A DNA stretch of 64,000 nt from Apostichopus japonicus (GCF_037975245.1 NC_092574.1:1568001-1632000), one strand, 5' to 3'; shown: positions 48,601 to 61,084, counted from the first letter of the stretch. Translations and numbers: made by a program. The notes: generated by a model not told the origin, from the letters alone.

Positions 48601-51600
48601 CACAGTGCACCACAACCAAGTGTCCCCCGGGGGACTTCCCATAGGGTGCAGCCACAAATTGGCGCACGCAACTATATTTACAAGTTACCTCGCAAGTCCC
48701 CATTTATACATGGGGGTGAAGAGAGGCAACAGAGATAAAGTGCCTTGCCCAAGGACACAACGCAATGATCTGGCCAAGGCTCGAACCTGTAATCCTTAGA
48801 TCACCAGACCACTGCCTTAACCACTTGACCACAACGCCCCCATGATGCACAGTTTATCTTTTTGGAAGCTGATGGTTGCCTTTTTGAGGAATCACCAAAT
48901 TTCCTATCACCTATTGTTAATGTTATATTCAATAATTCTAGAGATAAAGTCAAGTTAGAGGTAAACTTTCATATCCATGCATTCATTGTAAGGATGCAAA
49001 TATAGAACTTCAATGCTATGTTGGGAGATCTGTGTAAGATCAACAGTTGTACTGTACTTCACCAGGTACTACAAGGAGAATTATATCCTTTATGCACTCG
49101 GCTAAATGTTTCATGTAGCATTGTAGTATATATTACCTGATATTTCATGCATTCTTCTATAGTGTGCAAACCAGAAGCATTGATTTTTCCACACTTTGCT
49201 GAAAAGCATTATTATTAAGTGTGTAACACTTTGAGCCATCCAGATGTGATATGTTTGGTATATATGTTACCTTACATTTCTAAGACTTGTAGCTTTGTAA
49301 CTAGATGAAAAATAGTGGTATCACAATTTTTGCATAGGTCAAATCTTGGAGAAGTTTCAGGAAAATGAAATGTGGGGTTCAACCACAGATGGTGGTTAGT
49401 CAAGCAACCAATTAAAATTGATCTGTGATACATATATACAGGAACAAACAACAGAAGATTGTAATACTCTGTATTTTGTCCCATTATTTTTAGCTTTGGC
49501 AACATTATGTTTGATTTGCTTCTAATAATTCTTCTGAAATTAGTTCTGTCCTTACAAATGATGTCTTTTTAATAGGTCTTTCAGAGAGCAATGCCGATAG
49601 CCTGCCAGCCCAAGAATATGTGTGAAGGTGATGTAGTCACCAAGGTTAGTGCAACACAGATTGACTCTTCTCTTTATATCAGGGCTCCCACAGCAATGGA
49701 AAACCTGGAAAAGTCATGGAAAATGGAATAATTCTATCAAGGTCATGGAATTTGTTACTTTTCTCATGGAAAACTCATTAAATTGTATATTTAAGAATGC
49801 ATCAGAACCCAGATATATAGTTGTAGGATCAAGTTGATACTTGTAATCTTGTAATCTACTATAGTTCTCGGAATTAAGTCCAACTAGGTAGTTGGTGTTT
49901 TTCAAAATGACAGTATTAGACAAAGTCAAAAGAGCTAGGTAGATAAAATACTGTAAACAAAGTACTTAAGTATCAATTAAGAAAAGGCTTGCATATGTCA
50001 TACATAAAGGTCAGATCTTTAGACACAAAGTAATAGACTTTGTGCCTGTATAACATGGTTAACTATACTCCTTCTGTGATTCTGTCCATTTTCCTTTGAG
50101 GTATACTGTTCCAGGGGTGTGCCATCAGGTGTCCTATTGTGAAGTGTAGGGAGCAATGTATTGTCCTATGACCCCATTGAATGCACTCTATCAGATGTCA
50201 GACATCAGATGTATTGTGGTTGCTGTAGTAATGTCTGGTTTCAAGTAAATTCATTGTATCAAGTCAGTAAATCTGGGGCATATGTTTTTTCATAATGCAG
50301 GATGGAGTTAAAATTCACTTTTTTGAGATGGGACAAGGACCCCCTGTCATTCTTTGTCATGGGTTCCCAGAGGGCTGGTACAGTTGGAGGAGACAGGTAG
50401 GTAATTAAAACATATTAAATGGGATATCTGAAGTATGAAGAGTCACCTTAAATAATGCTATGCAGGTGTGGTATAGATCATATTCAGTGATATAACATCA
50501 CAGCTTTAACGATAAAATGCAGGAAGGACAACTCAAAGTTATTTCGATATATGGGGTATGAAATGTCAGATTTGGTAGTGAGATGAAGGTATAATAAATC
50601 AGATTTAATCTCAGCTGTGACATGCCATCTTGTAAAGACATAATATAGGTATGATAGATCATAGAACTGTAATAGATAAAAGAGCATGTAAAAGATATAA
50701 CAGGTCAGCTTTAATGATGATATGCAGGTGTGATAGAGTATTTTGAAAAATGTAACATGTCAGCTTTAATGATGGTATGCAGGTGTAATAGAGCATGTTA
50801 AAGATCTAACATGTTAGCTGTAATGATGATATGCAGGTGTGATAGAGTATGTTACAAGATCAAACATGTCAGCTTTAATGATGGTATGCAGGTGTAATAG
50901 AGTATTTTTCAATAGATCTAACATGTCTGTTTTTATGATAGTATGCAGGTGTAATAGAGCATGTTAAAAGATCTAACATGTCAGCTTTAATGTTAGTATG
51001 CAGGTGTGACAGATAAGATTCATGGGATGTTCTTTTATCTAAGATCAGATTTATTTCAGACTTAATGGTGAGACATGTAGGATTTTAAAGAAGAAATCAG
51101 GTTACATATGGCAGGAAGTAGTTTCATGAGGTAAGGCAGGTATGAATTACACCACAAACCTGCTGCAGACTGTTCTGATAGTGCATGTTAGTGCATATAT
51201 CTAATAAGTTTTTATGTTTATATGATCAGATGCCTGCCCTTGCCATGAGTGGTTATAGAGCTATAGCTTTGGAGATGAAAGGGTACGGAGAGAGCAGTGC
51301 TCCACCTGGTAAGTCAAAGTCTAATGTAGACTTATCACATGATGCTTAGTCCATTATTGTATGTATCTTTTTGAGGGATGGGATTTGTAACAGTTAGAAT
51401 ATATTTTATATTATCTCATCTCCCTACATGTAATATATGGGGAGATGAGATATTGTACTATTTGGATTGCCCTCAATATTGTTGTTTGGTTCTTTGGCAA
51501 AATGCAAACCACATGAAGGTTCATGATGTGTGTTCTCTCCATAAAGCCCACAAAAAACAAACCTTTCTACATAACATGAGTTTATAACAAAAGTAAATAT

Positions 51601-54600
51601 TACAGTAGTTCTTATTTAGGGCAAGTTTAATGAAAAGATTCTAAATCAATTGAAAGTTACATCAATTTATAAGAAGTTTGTTGCATAAAGTGTTTGTTAT
51701 TCTCTATTAATGCCTTACCTGAGATCATCTTGATTAAAGCTAGTGTGTGTGGTAGTCTTCAGTACTTATAAGATCATTGTTTCTTCTGCACAGAGCCAAG
51801 CGAGTATGGAATGGACAAAATTACCAGGGTAAGTCCAAAATAAATACAGCATATTGTGTGTTTTTGCTATTGCTATTGGGTTTCAAAGCTGGTTGAGTCA
51901 TGAGTTAAGACTAGCAGTACTTTTAAATTAATTTTAGATTCCACTGAGCCATTGTAAGGATGACTGGTATGGAAGAACATAGTGCAAGACTTTGTACATA
52001 TGTGGATAGACACATGATTTGATCACAATGCTCTAATAATTAATGCTTCAAGTCACTCCATAAATGTCAAACTCCCTCTGTTCCTGTGTGGATGCAACAT
52101 TTATCATGTTTATAGCTGTTTAATAGTTATCAGAGAAATTCATGCATGTTTGAGTAGTTGTGGAGTTTGTATTGTATGAACATTTCTGGTGGAAACAAAA
52201 TTATAATATTTATGATGGTAGTAAGGAATATGTTAGATAAATTATCCTAGTTTTCATGATATATAATTATTTATCATTCTGTACCAAATGTCACTTATCA
52301 TGCAAGTTTGATGTGTTGTGAATGTTTCTGACTACAGCCGATGCTAGTAATTACAGAGCCTGTAGTTGTAAAATCCAAATTGAGAGAATCCTGCTAATAG
52401 GATATCTAGCATTGCATGAAGCATATTAAAGCTCATTAGCATTTTAAATACTGCCCTTATATAGGTCAGTTATTATTTGGCATGGGTATTTGAGGCATAT
52501 TTTGCCCTTCTTAGTCATCCCTTGACTTTTGTTTTAAAAATTGGTTGTTGATAAATTAATTACTCAAAGCAGAGAAATGATAGAGGACCTTAATTCATTC
52601 ATTATGTTTATTTTGTATTTTCTTAAAAGAGATTTTTGAAACTTTGATCCATTCTTCCCAATGGAATGGATTCTAGTTTTGTTCCTTATTTTGCCAGTGC
52701 ATTTTTCTTTTCCTTGACTCATCTTATCAAATGCGAGGTTATAAGAGGGGTTTCTTTTCTGTCTCACTTAAACCATTCTGGTGTTGTTTCCTTTGTTGCA
52801 GAAAGCTACCTCTTGGTTATAGTGTTAAAATAAAAACACACAATTTTAATGAAATAGCATTATCAACTTTTTTATTTCACAGGATGTGGTTGCCTTTATG
52901 GATGTCTTGGTAAGTAACCATAATATTGATATTATCTGCATTTAGGTGGCCCGTAAATTTATAGTGATGATTTTTATTGCTAAGAGACAAATAAGGTTAA
53001 TTACTTTAGTGGTCGATTTGGGGAGGAGGTGGGGGACACTTTGGTTTGAATTTAAATATGATAATATTTTCTTTATTTTGGGAGATATGCTTATCAAACT
53101 CTATCACTCAATTGATCATAGCCTACCCATACTTCATAAAATATTGAAGTTTTTATCAATTACTTGATATAGCTTTGGTTAAGATGTATCAAACATGGTT
53201 TGTACAACTCCAAACATTACAGAAGGAACTGGCTGGAATATGTTTACTGAAGGAATCGGTAATTTACATATGTCAGTAACTAAACTGGAATGTGCTTACT
53301 GAAGAAATCGGTAATTTATATACATGAGTAACTGGCGGGAATATGTTTACTGAAGGAATCAGTAATTTACATATGTCAGTAACTAAACTGGAATATGTTT
53401 ACTGAAGGAATCGGTAATTTACATACATGAGTAACTGGCTGGAATATGTTTACTGAAGAAATCGGTAATTTACATACATGAGTAACTGGCTGGAATATGT
53501 TTACTGAAGGAATCTGTAATTTACATACATGAGTAACTGACTGGAATATGTTTACTGAAAGAATTGGTAATTTACATACATGAGTAACTGGCTGGAATAT
53601 GTTTACTGAAGGAATCGGTAATTTACATACATGAGTACTGGCTGGAATATGTTTACTGAGGGAATCCCTAATTTACATACATGAGTAACTGGCTGGAATA
53701 TGTTTAATGAAGAAATCCCTAATTTACATACATGAGAAACTGGCTGGAATATGTTTACTGAAGGAATCCCTAATTTACATACATGAGTAACTGGCTGGAA
53801 TATGTTTACTGAAGGAATCCCTAATTTACATACATGAGTACTGGCTGGAATATGTTTACTGAAGGAATCCCTAATTTACATACATGAGTAACTGGCTGGA
53901 ATATGTTTACTGAAGGAATCATTAATTTACATATGTCAGTAACTGACTGGAATATGTTTACTGAAGAAATTCCTAATTTACATACATGAGTAACTGACTG
54001 GAATATGTTTACTGAAGGAATTCCTAATTTACATACATGAGTAACTGGCTGGAATATGTTTACTGAAGGAATCGGTAATTTACATATGTCAGTAACTGGC
54101 TGGAATATGTTTACTGAAGGAATCGGTAATTTACATATGTCAGTAACTGGCTGGAATATGTTTACTGAAGGAATCATTAATTTACATATGTCAGTAACTG
54201 ACTGGAATATGTTTACTGAAGAAATTCCTAATTTACATACATGAGTAACTGGCTGGAATATGTTTACTGAAGGAATCGGTAATTTACATATGTCAGTAAC
54301 TGACTGGAATATGTTTACTGAAGGAATTCCTAATTTACATACATGAGTAACTGGCTGGAATATGTTTACTGAAGGAATCGGTAATTTACATATGTCAGTA
54401 ACTGGCTGGAATATGTTTACTGAAGGAATCGGTAATTTACATATGTCAGTAACTGGCTGGAATATGTTTACTGAAGGAATCATTAATTTACATATGTCAG
54501 TAACTGACTGGAATATGTTTACTGAAGAAATTCCTAATTTACATACATGAGTAACTGGCTGGAATATGTTTACTGAAGGAATCATTAATTTACATATGTC

Positions 54601-57600
54601 AGTAACTGACTGGAATATGTTTACTGAAGAAATTCCTAATTTACATACATGAGAAACTGGCTGGAATATGTTTACTGAAGGAATCATTAATTTACATATG
54701 TCAGTAACTGACTGGAATATGTTTACTGAAGAAATTCCTAATTTACATACATGAGTAACTGGCTGGAATATGTTTACTGAAGGAATCGGTAATTTACATA
54801 CTGTACATGACAAACTGGCTGGAATATGTTTACTGAGGAATCAGTTTCTTGCAGATTTCCTACCTCAATCTTTTCAACGATGCAATCAAATGCATCTGTT
54901 GTCATCAAGCATACTGCATTCTGTTAGTACTAAATCTTACTTATTTTCAGATATACAACATAAGTACACTTCATTGTATCTATGGGCAATGCCTGAATAT
55001 ATCATGTGATATCTGTTGATGGCAACATCATGGGCGCAGATCCTGGTGGGGACAGCAGGACATGTCCCCATCAAATTTTTCAGTGGTGGGGACATGATAT
55101 ACCGTGTCCCCATCAAGTTGCCTTGACCAAATGCTGCATTTCAAATTCTCCTGTATTGAACTTCAACAATATATGTACATGCTACATACTTTTATTGAGG
55201 TGTGACACACACACATGACATCCAAGGACCTGTGCCCACTGGTTCAAATTCCATTCTTTAGATACAATGCCCCCCCACCCCCCCCCCCCCCCCCCAAAAA
55301 GTCCTCTTTCCAAAACCTCACAGATGTGGTAAGGTACTAAACAATCATCAACAGTAATATTCTGAAGAAAATGAAGAAAAACAGTGCTCTGTCAATGTTG
55401 TACATACCCATTTATTATTTTATACAATAGCTTCATAATTCATAATTCCATTGTTTTCTGTTCTTTCTTTGTCTTTCTGTTTCATACAGGGTCTTCCACA
55501 AGCCACATTTATTGGTCATGACTGGGGTGGCGTGGCTGTTTGGTCTTTAGCCTTACATTACCCGGAGCGCACTATGTGAGTACAGCATGTACCTACTAAT
55601 CTTCATTGGGACTGGGTTTCGCTTCTGTTACTGTCATTGGTTGTGAAACAACTTTGTTCACCGTGGCTGCACTACATTGATGATAAAGAGTGGGGCTTGC
55701 CTTTAACCTACCAGTACTGACGTTTTTTACTGACGTTTGAGATACAACAAGTCGTCAAAATGACAAAATTCTGAAAATTGACGTTTTGCCGAGATACAAC
55801 AAGTCGTCAAAATGACAAAATTCTGAAAATTGACGTTTTGCCGAGATACAAATCGTCATATATTATATATTCTTTCTCTGCAAGTACACGTAACCACATG
55901 TTTTAATGGATCATTTGTCAAAAACAGGTGGTATTGAAATGCAACCTGTACGGATGGCATTAATTGCCATCAATTGCCATCAATTGCCATCAATTGCCAT
56001 CAATTATTTTGAAGCTATTTGTAACATATGTAATTGTGCCTTCTGTCATACTTGACAGCTGCAGTTTGCAGTATGTTAAGACTTTCCATATAATATTCAC
56101 ATTTCATTAGATTTACTACAATACAAGATCCATAAAGTGACAATGACTTTGCTGCCCCTAAAAATAGCAGACTACAAACTATTTACACCAATATGTAAAG
56201 ATAGTGTTCCACAAATTTAAGGTTAATGTTTCAGTAATCACTTGAAACCTATGAAGATCTATGCCTATAATTTCATAATTCCTACTAGTTGATTTAGTGT
56301 AGTAATATAACGCATTTCAGATGTCTAAGTTACCTTCATTGGTTGAATATGGTACCACAGGATTGTGTTAAAATTCAATACAATTACAGCTTCAACTGCC
56401 ATGTTTCTGTGTCCAATTAATTACTCTCCAGACTCCTGTTCTATTTTTCGCCATTATTATGTTAATGACTGGGAAATAGTGCAAAGCACCTGTGTACTCA
56501 AATACAAATGTTGCCTGTAATTTGTAAATATAACTTCTATCAACAGGGCAGTTGGTGCTTTCAATACTCCCTTCTTTCCACCTATTCTGACTTCTGCCAA
56601 CCCTTTGGAAAATATGAAGAAGAAGCCAGGAGTATGGGCATATCAAATTTACTTCCAGGATGTGGTGAGTGAATTGTTAGGTATAAATATAAGCATACAA
56701 GGAAGGTAACCTCATTGTTTAGAGGTTATTGAACAAGTATCTACCTCCATCAAGAGGGTTGTACTGTATAATACAAGTACAGCCAGTACAACTAGCATAT
56801 TGACTAGCTAACTGTAGCTGCAATCTTTAAAAAGAGTTGCAACAGCCAGTGAGTCTGCCTAGAACCAGTTGTGAATGGTATGGTCATGCATTTATCCACT
56901 TGTTTATATAGTGTACTTTCATGACATTCAAAGTATGTATACTGATACTATGGATAGTATTAGTACCCTGTATACTATGGTTAGTATTAGTACCCTGTAT
57001 ACTATGGTTAGTATTTGTACCCTATATACTATGGTTAGTATTAGTACCCTGTATACTATGGTAAGTATTAGTACCCTGTATACTATGGTTAGTATTAGTA
57101 CCCTGTATACAATGGTTAGTATTAGTACCCTGTATACTATGGTTAGTATTAGTACCCTGTATACTATGGTTAGTATTAGTACCCTGTATACTATGGTTAG
57201 TATTAGTACCCTGTATACTATGGATAGTATTAGTACCCTGTATACTATGGTTAGTATTAGTACCCTGTATACTATGGTTAGTATTTGTACCCTGTATACT
57301 ATGGTTAGTATTAGTACCCTGTATACTATGGTTAGTATTTGTACCCTGTATACAATGGTTAGTATTAGTACCCTGTATACTATGGTTAGTATTAGTACCC
57401 TGTATACTATGGATAGTATTAGTACCCTGTATACTATGGTTAGTATTAGTACCCTGTATACTATGGTTAGTATTAGTACCCTGTATACTATGGATAGTAT
57501 TAGTACCCTGTATACTATGGATAGTATTAGTACCCTGTATACTATGGTTAGTATTAGTACCCTGTATACTATGGTTAGTATTTGTACCCTGTATACTATG

Positions 57601-60600
57601 GTTAGTATTAGTACCCTGTATACTATGGTTAGTATTTGTACCCTGTATACAATGGTTAGTATTAGTACCCTGTATACAATGGTTAGTATTAGTACCCTGT
57701 ATACTATGGTTAGTATTAGTACCCTGTATACTATGGTTAGTATTTGTACCCTGTATACTATGGTTAGTATTAGTACCCTGTATACTATGGTTAGTATTAG
57801 TACCCTGTATACTATGGTTAGTATTAGTACCCTGTATACTATGGTTAGTATTTGTACCCTGTATACAATGGTTAGTATTAGTACCCTGTATACTATGGTT
57901 AGTATTTGTACCCTGTATACTATAGTTAGTATTAGTACCCTGTATACTATGGTTAGTATTAGTACCCTGTATACTATGGTTAGTATTAGTACCCTGTATA
58001 CTATGGTTAGTATTAGTACCCTGTATACTATGGTTAGTATTAGTACCCTGTATACTATGGTTAGTATTAGTACCCTGTATACTATGGTTAGTATTTGTAC
58101 CCTGTATACTATGGTTAGTATTAGTACCCTGTATACTATGGTTAGTATTAGTACCCTGTATACTATGGTTAGTATTAGTACCCTGTATACTATGGTTAGT
58201 ATTTGTACCCTGTATACTATGGTTAGTATTTGTACCCTGTATACTATGGTTAGTATTAGTACCCTGTATACTATGGTTAGTATTAGTACCCTGTATACTA
58301 TGGTTAGTATTAGTACCCTGTATACTATGGTTAGTATTTGTACCCTGTATACAATGGTTAGTATTAGTACCCTGTATACTATAGTTAGTATTTGTACCCT
58401 GTATACTATAGTTAGTATTTGTACCCTGTATACTATGGTTAGTATTAGTACCCTGTATACTATGGTTAGTATTAGTACCCTGTACACTATGGTTAGTATT
58501 AGTACCCTGTACACTATGGTTAGTATTAGTACCCTGTATACTATGGTTAGTATTAGTACCCTGTATACTATGGTTAGTATTAGTACCCTGTATACTATGG
58601 TTAGTATTAGTACCCTGTATACTATGGTTAGTATTAGTACCCTGTATACTATGGTTAGTATTAGTACCCTGTATACTATGGTTAGTATTAGTACCCTGTA
58701 TACTATGGTTAGTATTAGTACCCTGTATACTATGGTTAGTATTAGTACCCTGTATACTATGGTTAGTATTAGTACCCTGTATACTATGGTTAGTATTAGT
58801 ACCCTGTATACAATGGTTAGTATTAGTACCCTGTATACTATGGTTAGTATTAGTACCCTGTATACTATGGTTAGTATTAGTACCCTGTATACAATGGTTA
58901 GTATTAGTACCCTGTATACTATGGTTAGTATTAGTACCCTGTATACTATGGTTAGTATTAGTACCCTGTATACTATGGTTAGTATTAGTACCCTGTATAC
59001 TATGGTTAGTATTAGTACCCTGTATACTATGGTTAGTATTAGTACCCTGTATACTATGGTTAGTATTTGTACCCTGTATACAATGGTTAGTATTTGTACC
59101 CTGTATACTATAGTTAGTATTAGTACCCTGTATACTATGGTTAGTATTAGTACCCTGTATACTATGGTTAGTATTAGTACCCTGTATACTATGGTTAGTA
59201 TTAGTACCCTGTATACTATGGTTAGTATTAGTACCCTGTATACTATGGTTAGTATTAGTACCCTGTATACTATGGTTAGTATTTGTACCCTGTATACTAT
59301 GGTTAGTATTAGTACCCTGTATACTATGGTTAGTATTAGTACCCTGTATACTATGGTTAGTATTAGTACCCTGTATACTATGGTTAGTATTAGTACCCTG
59401 TATACTATGGTTAGTATTAGTACCCTGTATACTATGGTTAGTATTAGTACCCTGTATACTATGGTTAGTATTAGTACCCTGTATACAATGGTTAGTATTA
59501 GTACCCTGTATACTATGGTTAGTATTAGTACCCTGTATACTATGGTTAGTATTTGTACCCTGTATACTATGGTTAGTATTAGTACCCTGTATACTATGGT
59601 TAGTATTAGTACCCTGTATACTATGGTTAGTATTAGTACCCTGTATACTATGGTTAGTATTAGTACCCTGTATACTATGGTTAGTATTAGTACCCTGTAT
59701 ACTATGGTTAGTATTAGTACCCTGTATACTATGGTTAGTATTTGTACCCTGTATACAATGGTTAGTATTAGTACCCTGTACACTATGGTTAGTATTAGTA
59801 CCCTGTATACTATGGTTAGTATTAGTACCCTGTATACTATGGTTAGTATTAGTACCCTGTACACTATACACTATAGTTAGTATTAGTACCCTGTACACTA
59901 TGGTTAGTATTAGTACCCTGTATACAATGGTTAGTATTAGTACCCTGTATACTATGGTTAGTATTTGTACCCTGTATACTATGGTTAGTATTTGTACCCT
60001 GTATACTATGGTTAGTATTAGTACCCTGTATACTATGGTTAGTATTAGTACCCTGTATACTATGGTTAGTATTAGTACCCTGTATACTATAGTTAGTATT
60101 AGTACCCTGTATACTATGGTTAGTATTAGTACCCTGTATACTATGGTTAGTATTAGTACCCTGTATACTATGGTTAGTATTAGTACCCTGTATACTATGG
60201 TTAGTATTAGTACCCTGTATACTATGGTTAGTATTAGTACCCTGTATACTATGGTTAGTATTTGTACCCTGTATACTATGGTTAGTATTAGTACCCTGTA
60301 TACTATGGTTAGTATTAGTACCCTGTATACTATGGTTAGTATTAGTACCCTGTATAATATGGTTAGTATTAGTACCCTGTATACTATGGTTAGTATTAGT
60401 ACCCTGTATACTATGGTTAGTATTAGTACCCTGTTTCTGTTAGAGACAGTTAGTGTGTTTGATTTGAACCATCATGATGTGAAGGTAAATTAGACAATAG
60501 TAGTAGTAAAGATATTCTGTTAATTTGGAATCTGATAATCTTGAACATACTTTGTTCCTTGTACAGATTGAGGCCAGCTCTGTATTTATAATTGGTTGTG

Positions 60601-61084
60601 TACCTTAGTGTTACTTAGACCAAACCATGTAATACACTGACTGTGATGCTCCTAATTTTGAGTTAACAAGATTGTAGCTCAACATACCACAAATTGCAAA
60701 AGTTCATTCAATTATTGGTATTATTATTCATTGATTTGATGTTTTTATCTAATCTCAATTATTCTCTGATCAACAGATCAGGTTTAAGATTTCTTATTTT
60801 CCTTCTAGCAATCAACTGTGGTATTATTAGGTTGTGACAAGTTCAACACAAAAAGCATCCCTAAACACTGAAATGACATTACTCCTAAACTGTAAACATA
60901 CTAAGGATTCTTATTTGCATGCATGACTATGTTTAGAATCTGTATTTCAGAATTGAGGACTCATTTCAACACTTATAGTTAAATTCCATAAATAAATTGA
61001 CTTCTGCAGGGAATAGCAGAAGCAGAGATTGGGCCAAACCTGGAACGTTTTTTCAAGTTGATGGTTCGTGCATCGTTGAAGGAG
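39631..61084 (+). CDS. EPHX2: Bifunctional soluble epoxide hydrolase 2, first thirteen exons found, 3' end not found
   Basis: Hydrolyses epoxy-fatty acids to diols (C-terminal domain); the N-terminal HAD domain is a lipid-phosphate phosphatase in mammals. Exons: 39631-39866, 40936-41020, 45160-45316, 47202-47392, 48326-48448, 49576-49644, 50301-50396, 51230-51308, 51795-51829, 52883-52909, 55490-55575, 56547-56664, 61010-61084. All have AG/GT borders and all phases agree: 459 codons. HAD motifs: FDLGGV (Asp55; Gly57 replaces the usual second Asp), LLTNN (Thr167), RKPDP (Lys204), FLDDIG (Asp228, Asp229). Hydrolase motifs: oxyanion HGFPE (307-311), nucleophile Asp377 in GHDWGG, and epoxide-activating Tyr427 in AYQIYF. 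The second Tyr and the Asp-His pair belong to exons not found before the window's end. ATG 39631 is the first after an in-frame TGA; an internal ATG at 39766 would give the conventional N-terminus. Exons 9 and 10 are tiny (35 and 27 nt). Confidence 0.93.
39867..40935 (+). other. EPHX2 intron 1 with LINE/SINE 3' tail relic (about 40800-40890)
   Basis: The stretch ttgtaaagcgcttagtggcc...gttaggcgctatac...taaatgc...attattat at 40825-40890 is the familiar 3' tail of L2-type LINEs or SINEs that use their machinery. T-rich sequence upstream (40640-40820) is probably its body. The plus orientation matches the gene. Confidence 0.55.
41233..41880 (+). mobile_element. hAT-type nonautonomous element, copy 1 of pair, 648 bp
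   Basis: Begins CAAGGGCGGCGGA and ends TCCGCCGCCCTTG, a perfect 13-bp terminal inverted repeat. The interior includes ggggcacgtgcccccc, gtgccctttttctacataa, accgatggtggcgctccgct, and a G-run before cgttgatggagtgatgtgtatacgcaa. The open frames in it (for example, 103 codons on minus) carry no transposase motif. Confidence 0.85.
43495..44130 (+). mobile_element. hAT-type nonautonomous element, copy 2 of pair, 636 bp
   Basis: The same CAAGGGCGGCGGA/TCCGCCGCCCTTG ends and body as copy 1, differing by scattered substitutions and small indels (for example, lacking the stretch around ggctactaaatataaggctg). The close similarity indicates recent duplication or recent activity of the family. Confidence 0.85.
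45317..47201 (+). other. EPHX2 intron 3; minisatellite in its first half
   Basis: The intron opens with a gttagtgagt donor, followed within 130 bp by the ~35-bp array listed separately. The remainder (46266-47201) is AT-rich with one further agggatagggc word at 46674, isolated from the array. Confidence 0.6.
45445..46265 (+). repeat. ~35-bp minisatellite TTATCCAGGGATAGGGCTAT..., about 23 units
   Basis: Unit: ttatccagggatagggctat followed by a(c/t)c(c/a)ctgtgagtg(c/a)(a/c). A higher-order pattern is visible: variants with cagggaaagggctttactctgtgagagc recur about every 105-175 bp. Each unit contains a GTGAGT donor-like hexamer and a TTATCCAG acceptor-like end. The stretch gtgagtgaattatttaggg at the exon-3 donor matches the unit's gtgagtgcattattcaggg at 17 of 19 positions. 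Confidence 0.9.
47393..48325 (+). other. EPHX2 intron 4, nothing recognised
   Basis: AT-rich intron ending in tctctatatcaatgcag. No repeats or RNA genes supported. Confidence 0.55.
48465..48841 (-). mobile_element. tRNA-derived SINE with GCGCTATATAAGTG tail
   Basis: Read on the minus strand from 48841: a tRNA-like head with A box TGGTCAAGTGGTTAAGGC and B box GGTTCGAGCC, then the CTTGGGCAAGGCACTTTATC segment common in metazoan SINE bodies, ending in AGCGCTATATAAGTG plus AT-rich tail. The flanks ATGATACA (48457-48464) and ATGATGCA (48842-48849) are probably an 8-bp target duplication with one change. It is inserted antisense in EPHX2 intron 5, starting only 8 bp after the exon-5 donor. Confidence 0.85.
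48850..49575 (+). other. Rest of EPHX2 intron 5, nothing recognised
   Basis: AT-rich sequence without supported features. Confidence 0.5.
49645..50300 (+). other. EPHX2 intron 6, possible hAT remnant
   Basis: CAGGGCTCCCACAGCAATGG at 49680, followed by repeated gtcatggaaa words (49713-49785), resembles the start of hAT MITEs found in many animals. No right end or duplication found. Confidence 0.35.
50440..51010 (+). repeat. Degenerate ~55-65-bp tandem repeat in EPHX2 intron 7
   Basis: About eight to ten imperfect units containing catgtcagctttaatgatg, (a)tatgcaggtgt(g/a)atag and agcatgtta. Unit order and spacing are clear from 50695 to 51010 and fade leftward to about 50450. Confidence 0.75.
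51830..52882 (+). other. EPHX2 intron 9, nothing recognised
   Basis: AT-rich; ends with the acceptor before the 27-nt exon 10. Confidence 0.5.
53225..54840. repeat. 51-bp minisatellite, about 31 units, with 306-bp higher-order repeat
   Basis: Unit: ggctggaatatgtttactga, aggaatc(ggt/att/cct)aattt, acata(tgtc/catg)agtaact. Because 51 is a multiple of 3, the minus strand is open for 330 codons (53821-54813), which is an artefact. The plus-strand 62-codon segments at 54056 and 54362 are identical and exactly 306 bp (six units) apart, showing recent block duplication. Lies in EPHX2 intron 10. Confidence 0.95.
54841..55489 (+). other. Rest of EPHX2 intron 10; hAT-like fragment and C-run
   Basis: At 55030-55125, gggcgcagatcctggtgggg and paired catgtccccatcaa / cgtgtccccatcaa words look like part of a nonautonomous DNA transposon. 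Followed by a C-run at 55270-55294. No complete boundaries. Confidence 0.35.
55720..56005. repeat. Short tandem duplications in EPHX2 intron 11
   Basis: A ~62-bp unit (cgagatacaacaagtcgtca ... gaaaattgacgttttgc) occurs two to three times between 55724 and 55860. At 55963-56005 an 11-bp unit, ttgccatcaa(t), is repeated about four times. Confidence 0.8.
56940..60434. repeat. 27-bp minisatellite, about 129 units (3.5 kb), in EPHX2 intron 12
   Basis: Unit atggttagtattagtaccct + gtatact, with few variants: gtt/gat at the third codon position block, agt/tgt, tact/tacaa, rarely atagtt. Since 27 is divisible by three, frames stay open for 1001 codons on plus and 978 and 958 codons on minus; the peptides are pure nonapeptide repeats and not genes. 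One short phase break (tacactatacactatag) lies at about 59860-59878. It occupies about 80% of the intron between exon 12 (ends 56664) and exon 13 (starts 61010). Confidence 0.97.

Noticed and set aside
53821-54813. 330-codon minus-strand frame
   Set aside because: A 51-bp tandem repeat read in one frame, antisense in an EPHX2 intron; no non-repeat sequence.
56875-59898. Open frames of 1001 (plus), 978 and 958 (minus) codons
   Set aside because: They are translations of a 27-bp minisatellite whose length is a multiple of three; all three peptides are pure nonapeptide repeats inside an EPHX2 intron.
57000-60434. Interstitial telomere (GGTTAG within each 27-bp unit)
   Set aside because: GGTTAG occurs once per 27 bp and is never followed by another telomere unit, so it is coincidental.
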